Source: Elusimicrobiota bacterium
Lineage (GTDB): Bacteria > Elusimicrobiota > Elusimicrobia > UBA1565 > UBA9628
Direction of reading: 5' to 3'
DNA: 13,319 nt
Assembly: GCA_023249695.1 (NCBI GenBank)
Contig: JAHFCD010000009.1
Span: forward strand, 1-13,319
Shown here: positions 1 through 5,945 of the stretch, piece after piece
Layout: each line of letters opens with the position of its first letter
Position numbering within the stretch: position 1 is the stretch's first letter
Program-made: the position numbers and the translations under genes
The notes under the pieces: generated by a model
The model's input: only the letters and a program-made list of their open reading frames with translations
The model's database searches: none
What the model was told of the DNA's origin: nothing

Positions 1-803
1 GCCCACGCCGCGAGCGCTCCGCCGCGCCCTCCCGCGCCCCCGGCGAACAGGCCGAGGGCCACGTCCTCCTTATTGACGGCATGGATCGCGCCCAGCAGCA
101 GCCCCTGCAGGCGGCCCCGCTCGATCGGGACGAACTCCCCGTGCAGGGTCCAGTTCATCGCGATCCACGGCAGCAGGAGAAGGAACGGGACGACGAGGAC
201 CGGCAGCGCGCCCCGGATCCCGGGCCGCGGCCCGTTCGAAGGGACGGCGTCGAGCGCGGCGAGCAGAAACGGGAAAAAGAGCAGCGGCGAGCGGTGCAGC
301 AACGTCAGCCCCAGCGCCAGACCGAGCAGCGCGCCGTTGACGGGCGTCGGCGCCCGAGAGCGCCTGACGAGAAGGCCCGCGGCGACGAGCACCGCGAGCG
401 CGTAGAGCGAATTGATCGGGAAGCGGAGGATCTCGGCGGAGAACGGGACAGTCAACGCGAGCGCGGCGGCTCCCGCGGCCCAGCCGCCCAGCAGCGCGCC
501 GAGCCCGAAGGTCAGCGCGGCCAGGGCCGTCGCCGATGCTCCCCAGGCCCAGCGGCTCGCCTCGGGCCCGGCGTGGCCGTACAGATAAGCCGAGGAGACC
601 GCGGCCAGCGGCATCGAGTACGAGACGTCGAAGTCGAGGTCCGCGCGGCCGTGCAGCAGCATCTCGCCGCAGTCCACCTCGGCGTTCCCTTTGTTGTTTC
701 CGAGCGACGGCGGCGGGAAGCGGGAGAGGGCGCCGACGACGATCGGCAGCGACGCGGCGAGCAGAAGCCCGACGATCGCTCGCCGGGGCCGGCGGACGCT
801 CAG
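1..803 (-). CDS. Polytopic membrane protein, GT-C glycosyltransferase-like (C-terminus off window)
   Basis: This open frame continues past the left edge; 267 codons are visible without a stop. The protein is very hydrophobic. A basic N-terminus (MSVRRPRR) leads into a helix at about residues 9-26. A polar, probably extracytoplasmic loop follows at about 27-65 (Cys45, and an acidic stretch DLDFD at 55-59). Further hydrophobic segments lie near 85-120, 130-146, 156-183 and 200-219. This layout, with one helix, a loop of about 40-50 residues holding acidic residues, then many helices, resembles GT-C lipid-sugar-dependent glycosyltransferases, but I see no decisive motif, so the family is inferred. 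No ATG, GTG or TTG occurs in this frame in the roughly 35 codons I checked upstream. The best start is CTG at 803-801, in a CTGA overlap with the stop of the radical SAM gene and 7 bases after GAGGG. A conventional start (GTG at 677) would remove the first helix. It is probably co-transcribed with the radical SAM gene. Confidence 0.7.
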   Translation of the reverse strand, partial: MSVRRPRRAIVGLLLAASLPIVVGALSRFPPPSLGNNKGNAEVDCGEMLLHGRADLDFDVSYSMPLAAVSSAYLYGHAGPEASRWAWGASATALAALTFGLGALLGGWAAGAAALALTVPFSAEILRFPINSLYALAVLVAAGLLVRRSRAPTPVNGALLGLALGLTLLHRSPLLFFPFLLAALDAVPSNGPRPGIRGALPVLVVPFLLLLPWIAMNWTLHGEFVPIERGRLQGLLLGAIHAVNKEDVALGLFAGGAGGRGGALAAW

Positions 804-2293
804 GTGTGCGCCCTCGCGCGCTGGCCTCCGGCCGCTTCCCCGGCGACGAACGGGCGCACGGAGACCGCGCGGCGGAAGCCCAGATGGTTCAGCGAGAAAT
901 TCCAGAGCATCGAGGCCGCCTTCGGCAGGAAGGCGCGATTGAGATAATTGGGCAGATGACGGACGATGTGGGACGGCCGCAGGTAGAACCGGCGATAGAA
1001 CTCGCGCTGCTGCTCGAGCACGCGCTCCTCGCTCGCGCCCGCGTTGATGAAAGGCAGCCGCGTCGGGTGGGCGGAGTAATCGCGCCAGTCGTCGCTGACG
1101 AAGCCGCTCTTGAGCGCGAGCTCCCGCAGCGGCGTGCCGGGATAAGGCACGTAGACGAAGCATGACACCGCGTCCAGCGGCAGCGACAGCGCGAACTCGA
1201 GCGTCAGCGCCGTGTCGACCTCGGTCTCGCCGGGGGTCCCGATCATGAACGCGCCGTAAGTGAGGATGCCCTGCGCGGCAAGCAGCTCGACGCCGCGCGC
1301 GGCGGCCGCGAGCGTGATGTCCTTGTCGATCTGCTGGAGGATCCGCGGCGAGCCGGACTCGAGGCCGAGGAAGACGATCTTGCAGCCGGCCTCCTTCATC
1401 AGCGCGGCGAGCTCGGGCGTGAACGAGTTGGCCCTGGCGCTGCAGGTCCAGCCGATGTCGAGCTTCTCGTCGATCATCCGGCGGCAAAGCTCGGCGACGC
1501 GCGCGTGGTTGATCAGGAAATGATCGTCTTCGAACGAGAAGAAGTCGAAGCCCCACTCATTCTTCAGCGCTCGGATCTCCTCGATCACGTAGCCGGCGCT
1601 GTGGCCGCGCCAGCGGCGGCTGAAGACGGACTGGTCGCAATACGAGCAGTCGAAAGTGCAGCCTCGGCTCGAGATCAAGGAGACCGAGCGGCTGAAGCCG
1701 CGCAGCGGATTCGGCGAGTACAGGCGCAGGTCCTTGAGCAGGTGGCGCGCCGGAACCCGGAAGCGGTCCAGATCGGGCGCGTTGGGCCGCGGAGGATTGA
1801 GCCGGACCCGGCCGCCGTCGCGATAGCAGATGCCGAGGATCGCGTCGAAGGACCGCCCCTCCGCCAGCGCCCGCGTCAGCTCCCCGATGGTCAGCTCGCC
1901 CTCGCCGTAGACGCCGACGTCGAGCGCCGCGAGCTCCTCGAGCGTCTGCCGCGGCACCGCGCTGACGTGCGCGCCGCCGAGCACCGTGACGATCGCCGGA
2001 TCGACGTCCTTGGCCAGCGCGATCACCTCCTTCGCGCAATGGAAGGAGACCGTCGTCGACGTGACGCCGAGCATCTGAGGCTTGAAATCGCGGATCGCGC
2101 GCTCGACCGCGGCGAGGTCGCTTCGCTCGGCGGCGCAATCGAGCAGGCGCACGTCGAAGCCCTGCTCCAGCAAGACGCCGGCGATGTAGCAGAAGCCGAG
2201 AGGAGGAAGAATCGGCGCGCCCGAGGCGTACTTCCCATAGACCTGCGTCAGCGACAAGGGTGGATTGACGAGCAGGATGCGCTCAAGCCGCAT
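800..2293 (-). CDS. B12-binding-domain radical SAM protein
   Basis: The predicted 497-residue protein has the two-part layout of cobalamin-binding radical SAM enzymes. The N-terminal Rossmann-like half (about 1-140) starts with RILLVNPP and has the loop VLGGAHVSAVP near 104-114. The radical SAM barrel follows (about 200-430), with the cluster motif Cys212-x3-Cys216-x2-Cys219 (SRGCTFDCSYCD), an FEDDHF segment, GLESGS, and GTPGET. The N-terminal half lacks an obvious DxHxxG cobalamin ligand motif, as in many relatives of this class, so B12 use is uncertain. Members modify lipids, hopanoids, antibiotics or tetrapyrroles; the substrate here cannot be read from the sequence. The start at 2293 (MRLERILLVN) was chosen because it matches the usual beginning of the family. 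An in-frame ATG 25 codons upstream would add a non-homologous leader that spans the promoter. The downstream membrane protein overlaps by 4 bases, so the two may act on the same lipid or glycan. Confidence 0.9.
   Translation of the reverse strand: MRLERILLVNPPLSLTQVYGKYASGAPILPPLGFCYIAGVLLEQGFDVRLLDCAAERSDLAAVERAIRDFKPQMLGVTSTTVSFHCAKEVIALAKDVDPAIVTVLGGAHVSAVPRQTLEELAALDVGVYGEGELTIGELTRALAEGRSFDAILGICYRDGGRVRLNPPRPNAPDLDRFRVPARHLLKDLRLYSPNPLRGFSRSVSLISSRGCTFDCSYCDQSVFSRRWRGHSAGYVIEEIRALKNEWGFDFFSFEDDHFLINHARVAELCRRMIDEKLDIGWTCSARANSFTPELAALMKEAGCKIVFLGLESGSPRILQQIDKDITLAAAARGVELLAAQGILTYGAFMIGTPGETEVDTALTLEFALSLPLDAVSCFVYVPYPGTPLRELALKSGFVSDDWRDYSAHPTRLPFINAGASEERVLEQQREFYRRFYLRPSHIVRHLPNYLNRAFLPKAASMLWNFSLNHLGFRRAVSVRPFVAGEAAGGQRARAHT
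811..815 (-). promoter_or_regulatory. Shine-Dalgarno GAGGG for the CTG-started membrane protein gene
   Basis: On the minus strand GAGGG lies 7 bases before a CTG codon that overlaps the preceding stop codon as CTGA. The geometry is the same as a common ATGA overlap, and this supports CTG as the start. Confidence 0.5.
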
Positions 2294-2298
2294 GCTGC

Positions 2299-2327
2299 AG
2301 TATAACGCGGTTGTTCGCATATTACAA
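2299..2327 (-). promoter_or_regulatory. Sigma70-type promoter for the radical SAM gene, leaderless geometry
   Basis: On the minus strand the -35 element is TTGTAA (2327-2322), the spacer is 17 bp, and the -10 element is TATACT (2304-2299). Only five bases (GCAGC) separate the -10 box from the ATG at 2293, so transcription would start at or within one base of the start codon. The -35 base pairs are the same six used on the other strand by the def promoter. Confidence 0.65.
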
Positions 2328-2350
2328 GGAACGGTCCAATATGGCAAAAT
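2322..2350 (+). promoter_or_regulatory. Probable promoter for def, leaderless geometry
   Basis: On the plus strand TTACAA (2322-2327) is followed by 17 bp and CAAAAT (2345-2350). The -10 match is 4 of 6, including the important A at position 2 and T at position 6. The -35 match is weak (3 of 6). The ATG lies six bases after the -10 box, so the predicted start of transcription is the A of the ATG. No Shine-Dalgarno sequence precedes def, which fits a leaderless message. The boxes are weaker than in the other two promoters described here. Confidence 0.4.
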
Positions 2351-2356
2351 GGCCTC

Positions 2357-2899
2357 ATGAGCTCTCAAATCGTCGGCGTCGGCGTCCGGAAGGTCACTTT
2401 GCTGGGCAACCCCGTCCTGCGCAAGGTTCTGCGCAAGCTCAAGCCCGATGAGATCCGTTCAGAGGAAATCCACCGCCTCGTGCAGGAGATGGCCGTCACG
2501 ATGGACGAGTACGACGGCGTCGGCGTCGCCGGCAATCAGGTCGGCGAAGACCTCTCGGTGTTCGTCATGGGCCTGCCCAAGGGCACCAAGCGCCACCCGG
2601 ACGGCATCGCACTGACCGTCGTGTTCAACCCGGTGATCAAGACCCTCGGCGACGAGTTCGAGGAGGATTGGGAAGGCTGCCTCTCGGTGCCCGACCTGCG
2701 CGGCATGGTCCGCCGCCACGCGAAGCTCGAGCTCACCGGCCACGGCCTCGACGGCAAGCCCTTCAAGAAGATTTACGAGGGCTTCCCGGCCCGCGTCGTC
2801 CAGCATGAGACCGACCACCTCAACGGCCTCGTGTACCTCGACCGCATGGACGGCCTCAAGACCCTCTCCTACATGAGCGAGATAGGCCGGCGCGGATAG
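2357..2899 (+). CDS. def: Peptide deformylase
   Basis: This enzyme removes the N-formyl group from nascent proteins at the ribosome. The 180-residue length is typical. All three family motifs are present: motif 1 as GVGVAGNQ (residues 54-61, with the usual second Ala replaced by Gly59 and Gln61 kept), motif 2 as EGCLS (106-110, metal ligand Cys108), and motif 3 as QHETDH (149-154, ligands His150 and His154, catalytic Glu151). It should therefore be an active metal-dependent deformylase. The start at 2357 is the only sensible one; two ATGs just upstream are out of frame. There is no Shine-Dalgarno sequence, and the promoter geometry suggests a leaderless message. The usual partner fmt is not adjacent. 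Instead def heads a tight operon with an ABC exporter whose first gene begins 4 bases after the def stop. Confidence 0.97.
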   Translation: MSSQIVGVGVRKVTLLGNPVLRKVLRKLKPDEIRSEEIHRLVQEMAVTMDEYDGVGVAGNQVGEDLSVFVMGLPKGTKRHPDGIALTVVFNPVIKTLGDEFEEDWEGCLSVPDLRGMVRRHAKLELTGHGLDGKPFKKIYEGFPARVVQHETDHLNGLVYLDRMDGLKTLSYMSEIGRRG

Positions 2900-2903
2900 C
2901 GCC

Positions 2904-3881
2904 GTGGCCTTAGCGATCGAGACGAACGGCCTCACCAAGGATTACCGCGCCCCTCTCAAGGAGCCGGGGCTGTGGGGCGGCGTCAAGTCGCTGTTCGACC
3001 GGAAATACAAGGACACGCGCGCCGTAGACGGCGTGTCGATCCGGATCGAGGAGGGCGAGCTCGTCGGCTTCCTGGGCGCCAACGGCGCCGGCAAGACGAC
3101 CACGCTCAAGATGCTCTCCGGCCTGCTGACGCCGACCGCGGGCACCGCGACGGCCCTGGGCCACGTCCCCTGGAAGCGGGAGGCCGCGTTCCAGCGCTCG
3201 ATCTCGCTCGTCATGGGCCAGCGCTCCCAGCTCTGGTGGGAGATCCCCGCCTACGAGACCTTCAAGCTCAACCAGGCGATCTACGGCCTGTCCGACGCGG
3301 ATTTCCGCAAGCAGCTCGACGAACTCGTCGAGCTGCTCGAGCTCGGCGAGCATCTCGCCGTGCCGGTCAAGAAGCTCTCGCTGGGCCAGCGCATGCGCTG
3401 CGAGCTCGCCGCCGCGCTCCTGCACCGCCCGCGCCTGCTCCTGCTCGACGAGCCCACGATCGGGCTCGACGTCGTGATGCAGAAGAACGTGCGCGAGTTC
3501 ATACGGGCGTACAACAAGCGCTCGGGCGCCACGATCATGCTGACGAGCCACAACATGACCGACGTCGTCGAGCTGTGCCGGCGCGTCATCGTCATCGAGA
3601 AGGGACGCCTCCTCTACGACGGCGCCCTCGACCGGCTCGTTGAGCGCTACGCCGATCATAAGATCCTGCGCGCGCGCTTCGAGACCGACGTGGACCCCGC
3701 CGACCTGAAGAGCCTGGGCGCCGTGGTCAAATACGGGGATCGGACCGTCACCCTCGAGGTGCCGCGCGCGAGCATGGCCGCCAGCGCCGCCGCGCTCCTG
3801 CGCTCCTATCCCGTCGCCGACCTCAACGTCGAGGACGTCGCGATCGACGACATCGTGCGTCGCCTCTTCACCCACGCATGA
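2904..3881 (+). CDS. ABC-2 exporter ATP-binding protein (COG4586-like)
   Basis: This is the ATPase that powers the two permeases encoded next. It has 325 residues and a GTG start 4 bases after def, without a clear Shine-Dalgarno sequence. Visible motifs are Walker A GANGAGKTT (58-66), the Q-loop at Gln106, the signature LSLGQ (158-162, a variant of LSGGQ), Walker B LLLLLDEP (178-184, Glu183), the D-loop, and the switch His216 in TSHN. An N-terminal insertion rich in Gly and Lys (about 18-38) lies before Walker A, and a C-terminal domain of about 80 residues follows the ATPase core. This size and layout, with two different permeases of about 264 residues downstream, match the COG4586/COG4587/COG3694 system. 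Its substrate is not established as far as I know. It overlaps the next gene as ATGA. Confidence 0.93.
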   Translation: MALAIETNGLTKDYRAPLKEPGLWGGVKSLFDRKYKDTRAVDGVSIRIEEGELVGFLGANGAGKTTTLKMLSGLLTPTAGTATALGHVPWKREAAFQRSISLVMGQRSQLWWEIPAYETFKLNQAIYGLSDADFRKQLDELVELLELGEHLAVPVKKLSLGQRMRCELAAALLHRPRLLLLDEPTIGLDVVMQKNVREFIRAYNKRSGATIMLTSHNMTDVVELCRRVIVIEKGRLLYDGALDRLVERYADHKILRARFETDVDPADLKSLGAVVKYGDRTVTLEVPRASMAASAAALLRSYPVADLNVEDVAIDDIVRRLFTHA

Positions 3882-4672
3882 AGCCTTACTGGGTCGCCTA
3901 CCAGATCGCGCTTCAGGAGACGCTGCAGCGCCGCTCGACCTTGATCATGGACCGGCTCGGCGGCTTCGCGGTCGTGGTGAGCCTGTACGCGTTCTGGACC
4001 GCGCTGATCGGCGACAAGGCGGCCTTTCTCGGATACACCCGTCCCGAGATGCTGACCTACGTCCTCGCGCTGAACATCCTGCGCTCGTTCGTCTTCACCG
4101 GCCGCGGCTGGCAGCTCGTCGGCGAGATCTCGAGCGGCAAGATCTCCTCCTACCTGGTCCGTCCTCTGAGCTACCACGGCTACGCGCTCGCCCTCGACCT
4201 GGCGCAAAAGACCGTCCACGTCGCCGCGGCCGTCTTCGAGGTCAGCCTTCTCGCCGTTCTCGTCCGAGGCGAGCTCTTTCTACCGCGAGACCCCGCCACC
4301 TGGCTTTTTTTCGGCCTCGCCGTGATTCTCTCCTCCCTGCTGTTTTTCTTCCTCGAGTTCATGGTCAGCTCGCTCGCCTTCTGGACCTCGGAATCGGGCG
4401 GCCCGCTGTTCTGCTTCGAGCTTTTCCTGCAGTTCGCGGCCGGCGCCTTCTTCCCGCTCGACGTGCTGCCGCTCGCGCTGCGCCGGGCGCTCGAGACGAC
4501 GCCGTTCCCCTACATGGTGTATTTCCCGGTGAGGATATTTCTGGAGAAGGTCTCACCCCTCGAGGCCCTGCGCATGCTGGGCATGGAAGCCCTCTGGCTC
4601 CTGGCCGTGTACGCGGCCGCGATGACGGTCTGGCGGCGCGGCGTGCGCTCCTACGCGGCGGAGGGCGGCTAG
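3878..4672 (+). CDS. ABC-2 exporter permease 1 (COG4587-like)
   Basis: This is an integral inner-membrane permease of 264 residues with about six predicted helices, roughly at 27-47, 56-75, 112-131, 141-163, 176-200 and 237-254. Family-like features are a conserved segment before the third helix (GKISSYLVRPLS, 87-98) and the late motif YMVYFPVRIFL (212-222), which is characteristic of the COG4587 / ABC2_membrane_6 type. The start codon overlaps the ATPase stop by 4 bases and no Shine-Dalgarno sequence is seen, so translation is probably coupled. It would pair with the next permease to form a heterodimeric channel energised by the preceding ATPase. Direction (export) is inferred from the ABC-2 class; the cargo is unknown. 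Confidence 0.88.
   Translation: MKPYWVAYQIALQETLQRRSTLIMDRLGGFAVVVSLYAFWTALIGDKAAFLGYTRPEMLTYVLALNILRSFVFTGRGWQLVGEISSGKISSYLVRPLSYHGYALALDLAQKTVHVAAAVFEVSLLAVLVRGELFLPRDPATWLFFGLAVILSSLLFFFLEFMVSSLAFWTSESGGPLFCFELFLQFAAGAFFPLDVLPLALRRALETTPFPYMVYFPVRIFLEKVSPLEALRMLGMEALWLLAVYAAAMTVWRRGVRSYAAEGG
4660..4665 (+). promoter_or_regulatory. Strong Shine-Dalgarno for permease 2
   Basis: GGAGGG lies inside the last codons of permease 1, 7 bases before the ATG of permease 2. It is one of the best ribosome binding sites in this operon and allows independent initiation at a zero-base gene junction. Confidence 0.6.
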
Positions 4673-5467
4673 ATGCTCTCGGTCCTCGATAAATACCGGC
4701 GCATCTGGCTGCGCACGGCCTCGATGGCGATGCAGGCCCAGCTCACTTACCGTCTGGGCTCCTTCGGCTTTCTTCTCGGCAAGATGATCCGCCTCTTCTT
4801 CTTCTTCGCGTTCATGGCCGCGGTGTTCCAGCACGTCGAGACCGTGGCCGGCTACTCGCTGGTCGAGACGGCGCTCTTCTTTATGACTTTTAATCTCGTG
4901 GATATGACCGCGCAGATCCTCTTTCGCGGCGTGTACGGAGCGCGGCGCACCGTGAGCGAGGGCGACTTCGATTTTTATCTCGTGCAGCCCTGCTCCCCCC
5001 TGTTCCGCATGACCTGCTCGAGCGTGGATTTCCTCGACATCATCACGATCATTCCGGTCATCGTGATGACGGGCATGGTCTTCGCGCGCCTGCCGCCGCT
5101 CGGCTGGGAGCGCTACGCCGCGTACGGGCTTCTGATGCTCAACGGCGTCGGCCTCATCTACGCGATCCACGTCCTCGTCGCCGCCCTCGCCGTGCGCACC
5201 CAGGAGCTCGAAAGCGCGATCTGGATCTACCGCGACGTGATGTTCATGGGCAAGTTCCCCGTCGACGTCTACGCGCCCGCCGTGCGCTGGGCGCTCACCA
5301 TCGGCATCCCGATCGCCGTCATGACGACCTTTCCGGCCAAGGCCCTCCTCGGGCGCCTCTCCGCGCTCTGGATCGTCTACGCGCTGGCCCTGACCGCGGC
5401 CGCCCTCCCCCTCTCCTGGCTATTTTGGAAGGATTCCGTCGCCCGCTACACCTCGAGCTCCAGCTAA
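4673..5467 (+). CDS. ABC-2 exporter permease 2 (COG3694-like)
   Basis: This second integral membrane permease has 264 residues and starts immediately after the stop of permease 1. It has about six hydrophobic segments, roughly at 30-52, 60-84, 119-138, 149-172, 203-220 and 230-251. Recognisable family segments are GDFDFYLVQP (97-106), MGKFPVDVY (192-200) and TTFPAKALLG (218-227), all typical of the COG3694 partner of COG4587 permeases. It differs clearly from permease 1, so the transporter is a heterodimer. The protein ends in a short Ser-rich tail (TSSSS). It is the last gene of the def-ABC unit. No convincing intrinsic terminator lies in the 48 bases before the PilZ gene, so some read-through into that gene is possible. 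Confidence 0.88.
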   Translation: MLSVLDKYRRIWLRTASMAMQAQLTYRLGSFGFLLGKMIRLFFFFAFMAAVFQHVETVAGYSLVETALFFMTFNLVDMTAQILFRGVYGARRTVSEGDFDFYLVQPCSPLFRMTCSSVDFLDIITIIPVIVMTGMVFARLPPLGWERYAAYGLLMLNGVGLIYAIHVLVAALAVRTQELESAIWIYRDVMFMGKFPVDVYAPAVRWALTIGIPIAVMTTFPAKALLGRLSALWIVYALALTAAALPLSWLFWKDSVARYTSSSS

Positions 5468-5480
5468 GCCGGTGCCAGTA

Positions 5481-5509
5481 TTGACGCCGTAACCGGCTCT
5501 CGTTATCCT
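5481..5509 (+). promoter_or_regulatory. Sigma70-type promoter for the PilZ gene, leaderless geometry
   Basis: TTGACG (5481-5486) is separated by exactly 17 bp from TATCCT (5504-5509). This is the best -35/-10 pair in the window. The ATG at 5516 begins 7 positions after the end of the -10 box, so transcription is predicted to start on the A of the start codon. No Shine-Dalgarno sequence can exist on such a transcript. Confidence 0.7.
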
Positions 5510-5515
5510 ACAACG

Positions 5516-5899
5516 ATGAATAAAAAAGGCCGCACCCACGCCCGTTGGCCGAGCGATCTGGTCGTCGAGGTTTTCAGCGGCCCGGTGGGCGGCGTGCGCA
5601 TCGGCGAGGGCACGCTCCTCGACCTGAGCCTCACCGGCTGCCTGCTGCGCGTCCGCGCCTTGCTCAAGACCGGCGCCACCTACCGCGTCAGCGTCAAATG
5701 GAAAGAGGGAGTGCTCGACCTGCCCGGGCGCGTCGCTCGCGACGCCGGCCGCTCCGGCGGCGATCCCGACGCGCGCCACTACGGCCTCGCCTTCAACCTC
5801 ACCGGCGGTCAGGAGAAGGCTCTCCGCCTCCTCATTGACGTCGTCCGCCGCTCCGACAAGCCCGAGGACAAAGGCTTCATGCACTCCTACTGGGGCTAG
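5516..5899 (+). CDS. PilZ-domain protein, probable cyclic di-GMP receptor
   Basis: This is a single-domain protein of 127 residues. The two cyclic di-GMP binding elements of PilZ are present: RxxxR at Arg6-Arg10 (RTHAR) and DxSxxG at 36-41 (DLSLTG). The beta-barrel follows, with the late strand HYGLAFNL near residues 88-95. The intact binding residues predict that it binds cyclic di-GMP, and single PilZ domains usually act by contacting a partner such as a motility, polysaccharide or transport component. No cyclase, phosphodiesterase, pilus or flagellar gene is in the window, so the output is unknown. The gene has its own promoter and lies downstream of the ABC exporter on the same strand, a possible but unproven functional link. 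It converges on pmbA. Confidence 0.9.
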   Translation: MNKKGRTHARWPSDLVVEVFSGPVGGVRIGEGTLLDLSLTGCLLRVRALLKTGATYRVSVKWKEGVLDLPGRVARDAGRSGGDPDARHYGLAFNLTGGQEKALRLLIDVVRRSDKPEDKGFMHSYWG

Positions 5900-5900
5900 C

Positions 5901-5944
5901 TCTGTCCCGAAATGGCGTCAGGCCTGACGCCAAAACAGGACAGA
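5901..5944. terminator. Long two-part hairpin between convergent genes, putative bidirectional terminator
   Basis: The inner part is a perfect 20-base palindrome at 5913-5932 (TGGCGTCAGG and its complement). Outer arms TCTGTCC (5901-5907) and GGACAGA (5938-5944) also pair, with CGAAA and AAACA unpaired between the two stems. The element fills nearly the whole gap between the PilZ stop (5899) and the pmbA stop (5946). On the minus strand the inner stem is followed by ATTTCGGG, a poor U-tract; on the plus strand there is none. It is therefore not a classical intrinsic terminator, but its position suggests termination or 3' end protection for both genes. It could also be a dispersed genomic repeat. 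Confidence 0.55.
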
Positions 5945-5945
5945 A

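Noticed and set aside
81..947. Long plus-strand frame of 288 codons at the left end
   Set aside because: It has Arg/Gln/Glu-rich low-complexity composition typical of the complement of a GC-rich gene. The minus strand here encodes a clear membrane protein and the end of the radical SAM gene.
2294..2368. Longer radical SAM protein starting at the ATG at 2368
   Set aside because: The added 25 residues do not look like the family, cross a good promoter, and would run into the def coding region.
2910..3875. Minus-strand frame of 321 codons covering the ABC ATPase
   Set aside because: It is an antisense shadow. The plus strand carries every ABC ATPase motif and the minus product has no recognisable features.
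5468..5515. Possible intrinsic terminator after permease 2
   Set aside because: CCGGT (5469-5473) and ACCGG (5492-5496) can pair, but the loop is 18 bases and no T-run follows. The region is better explained as the PilZ promoter.
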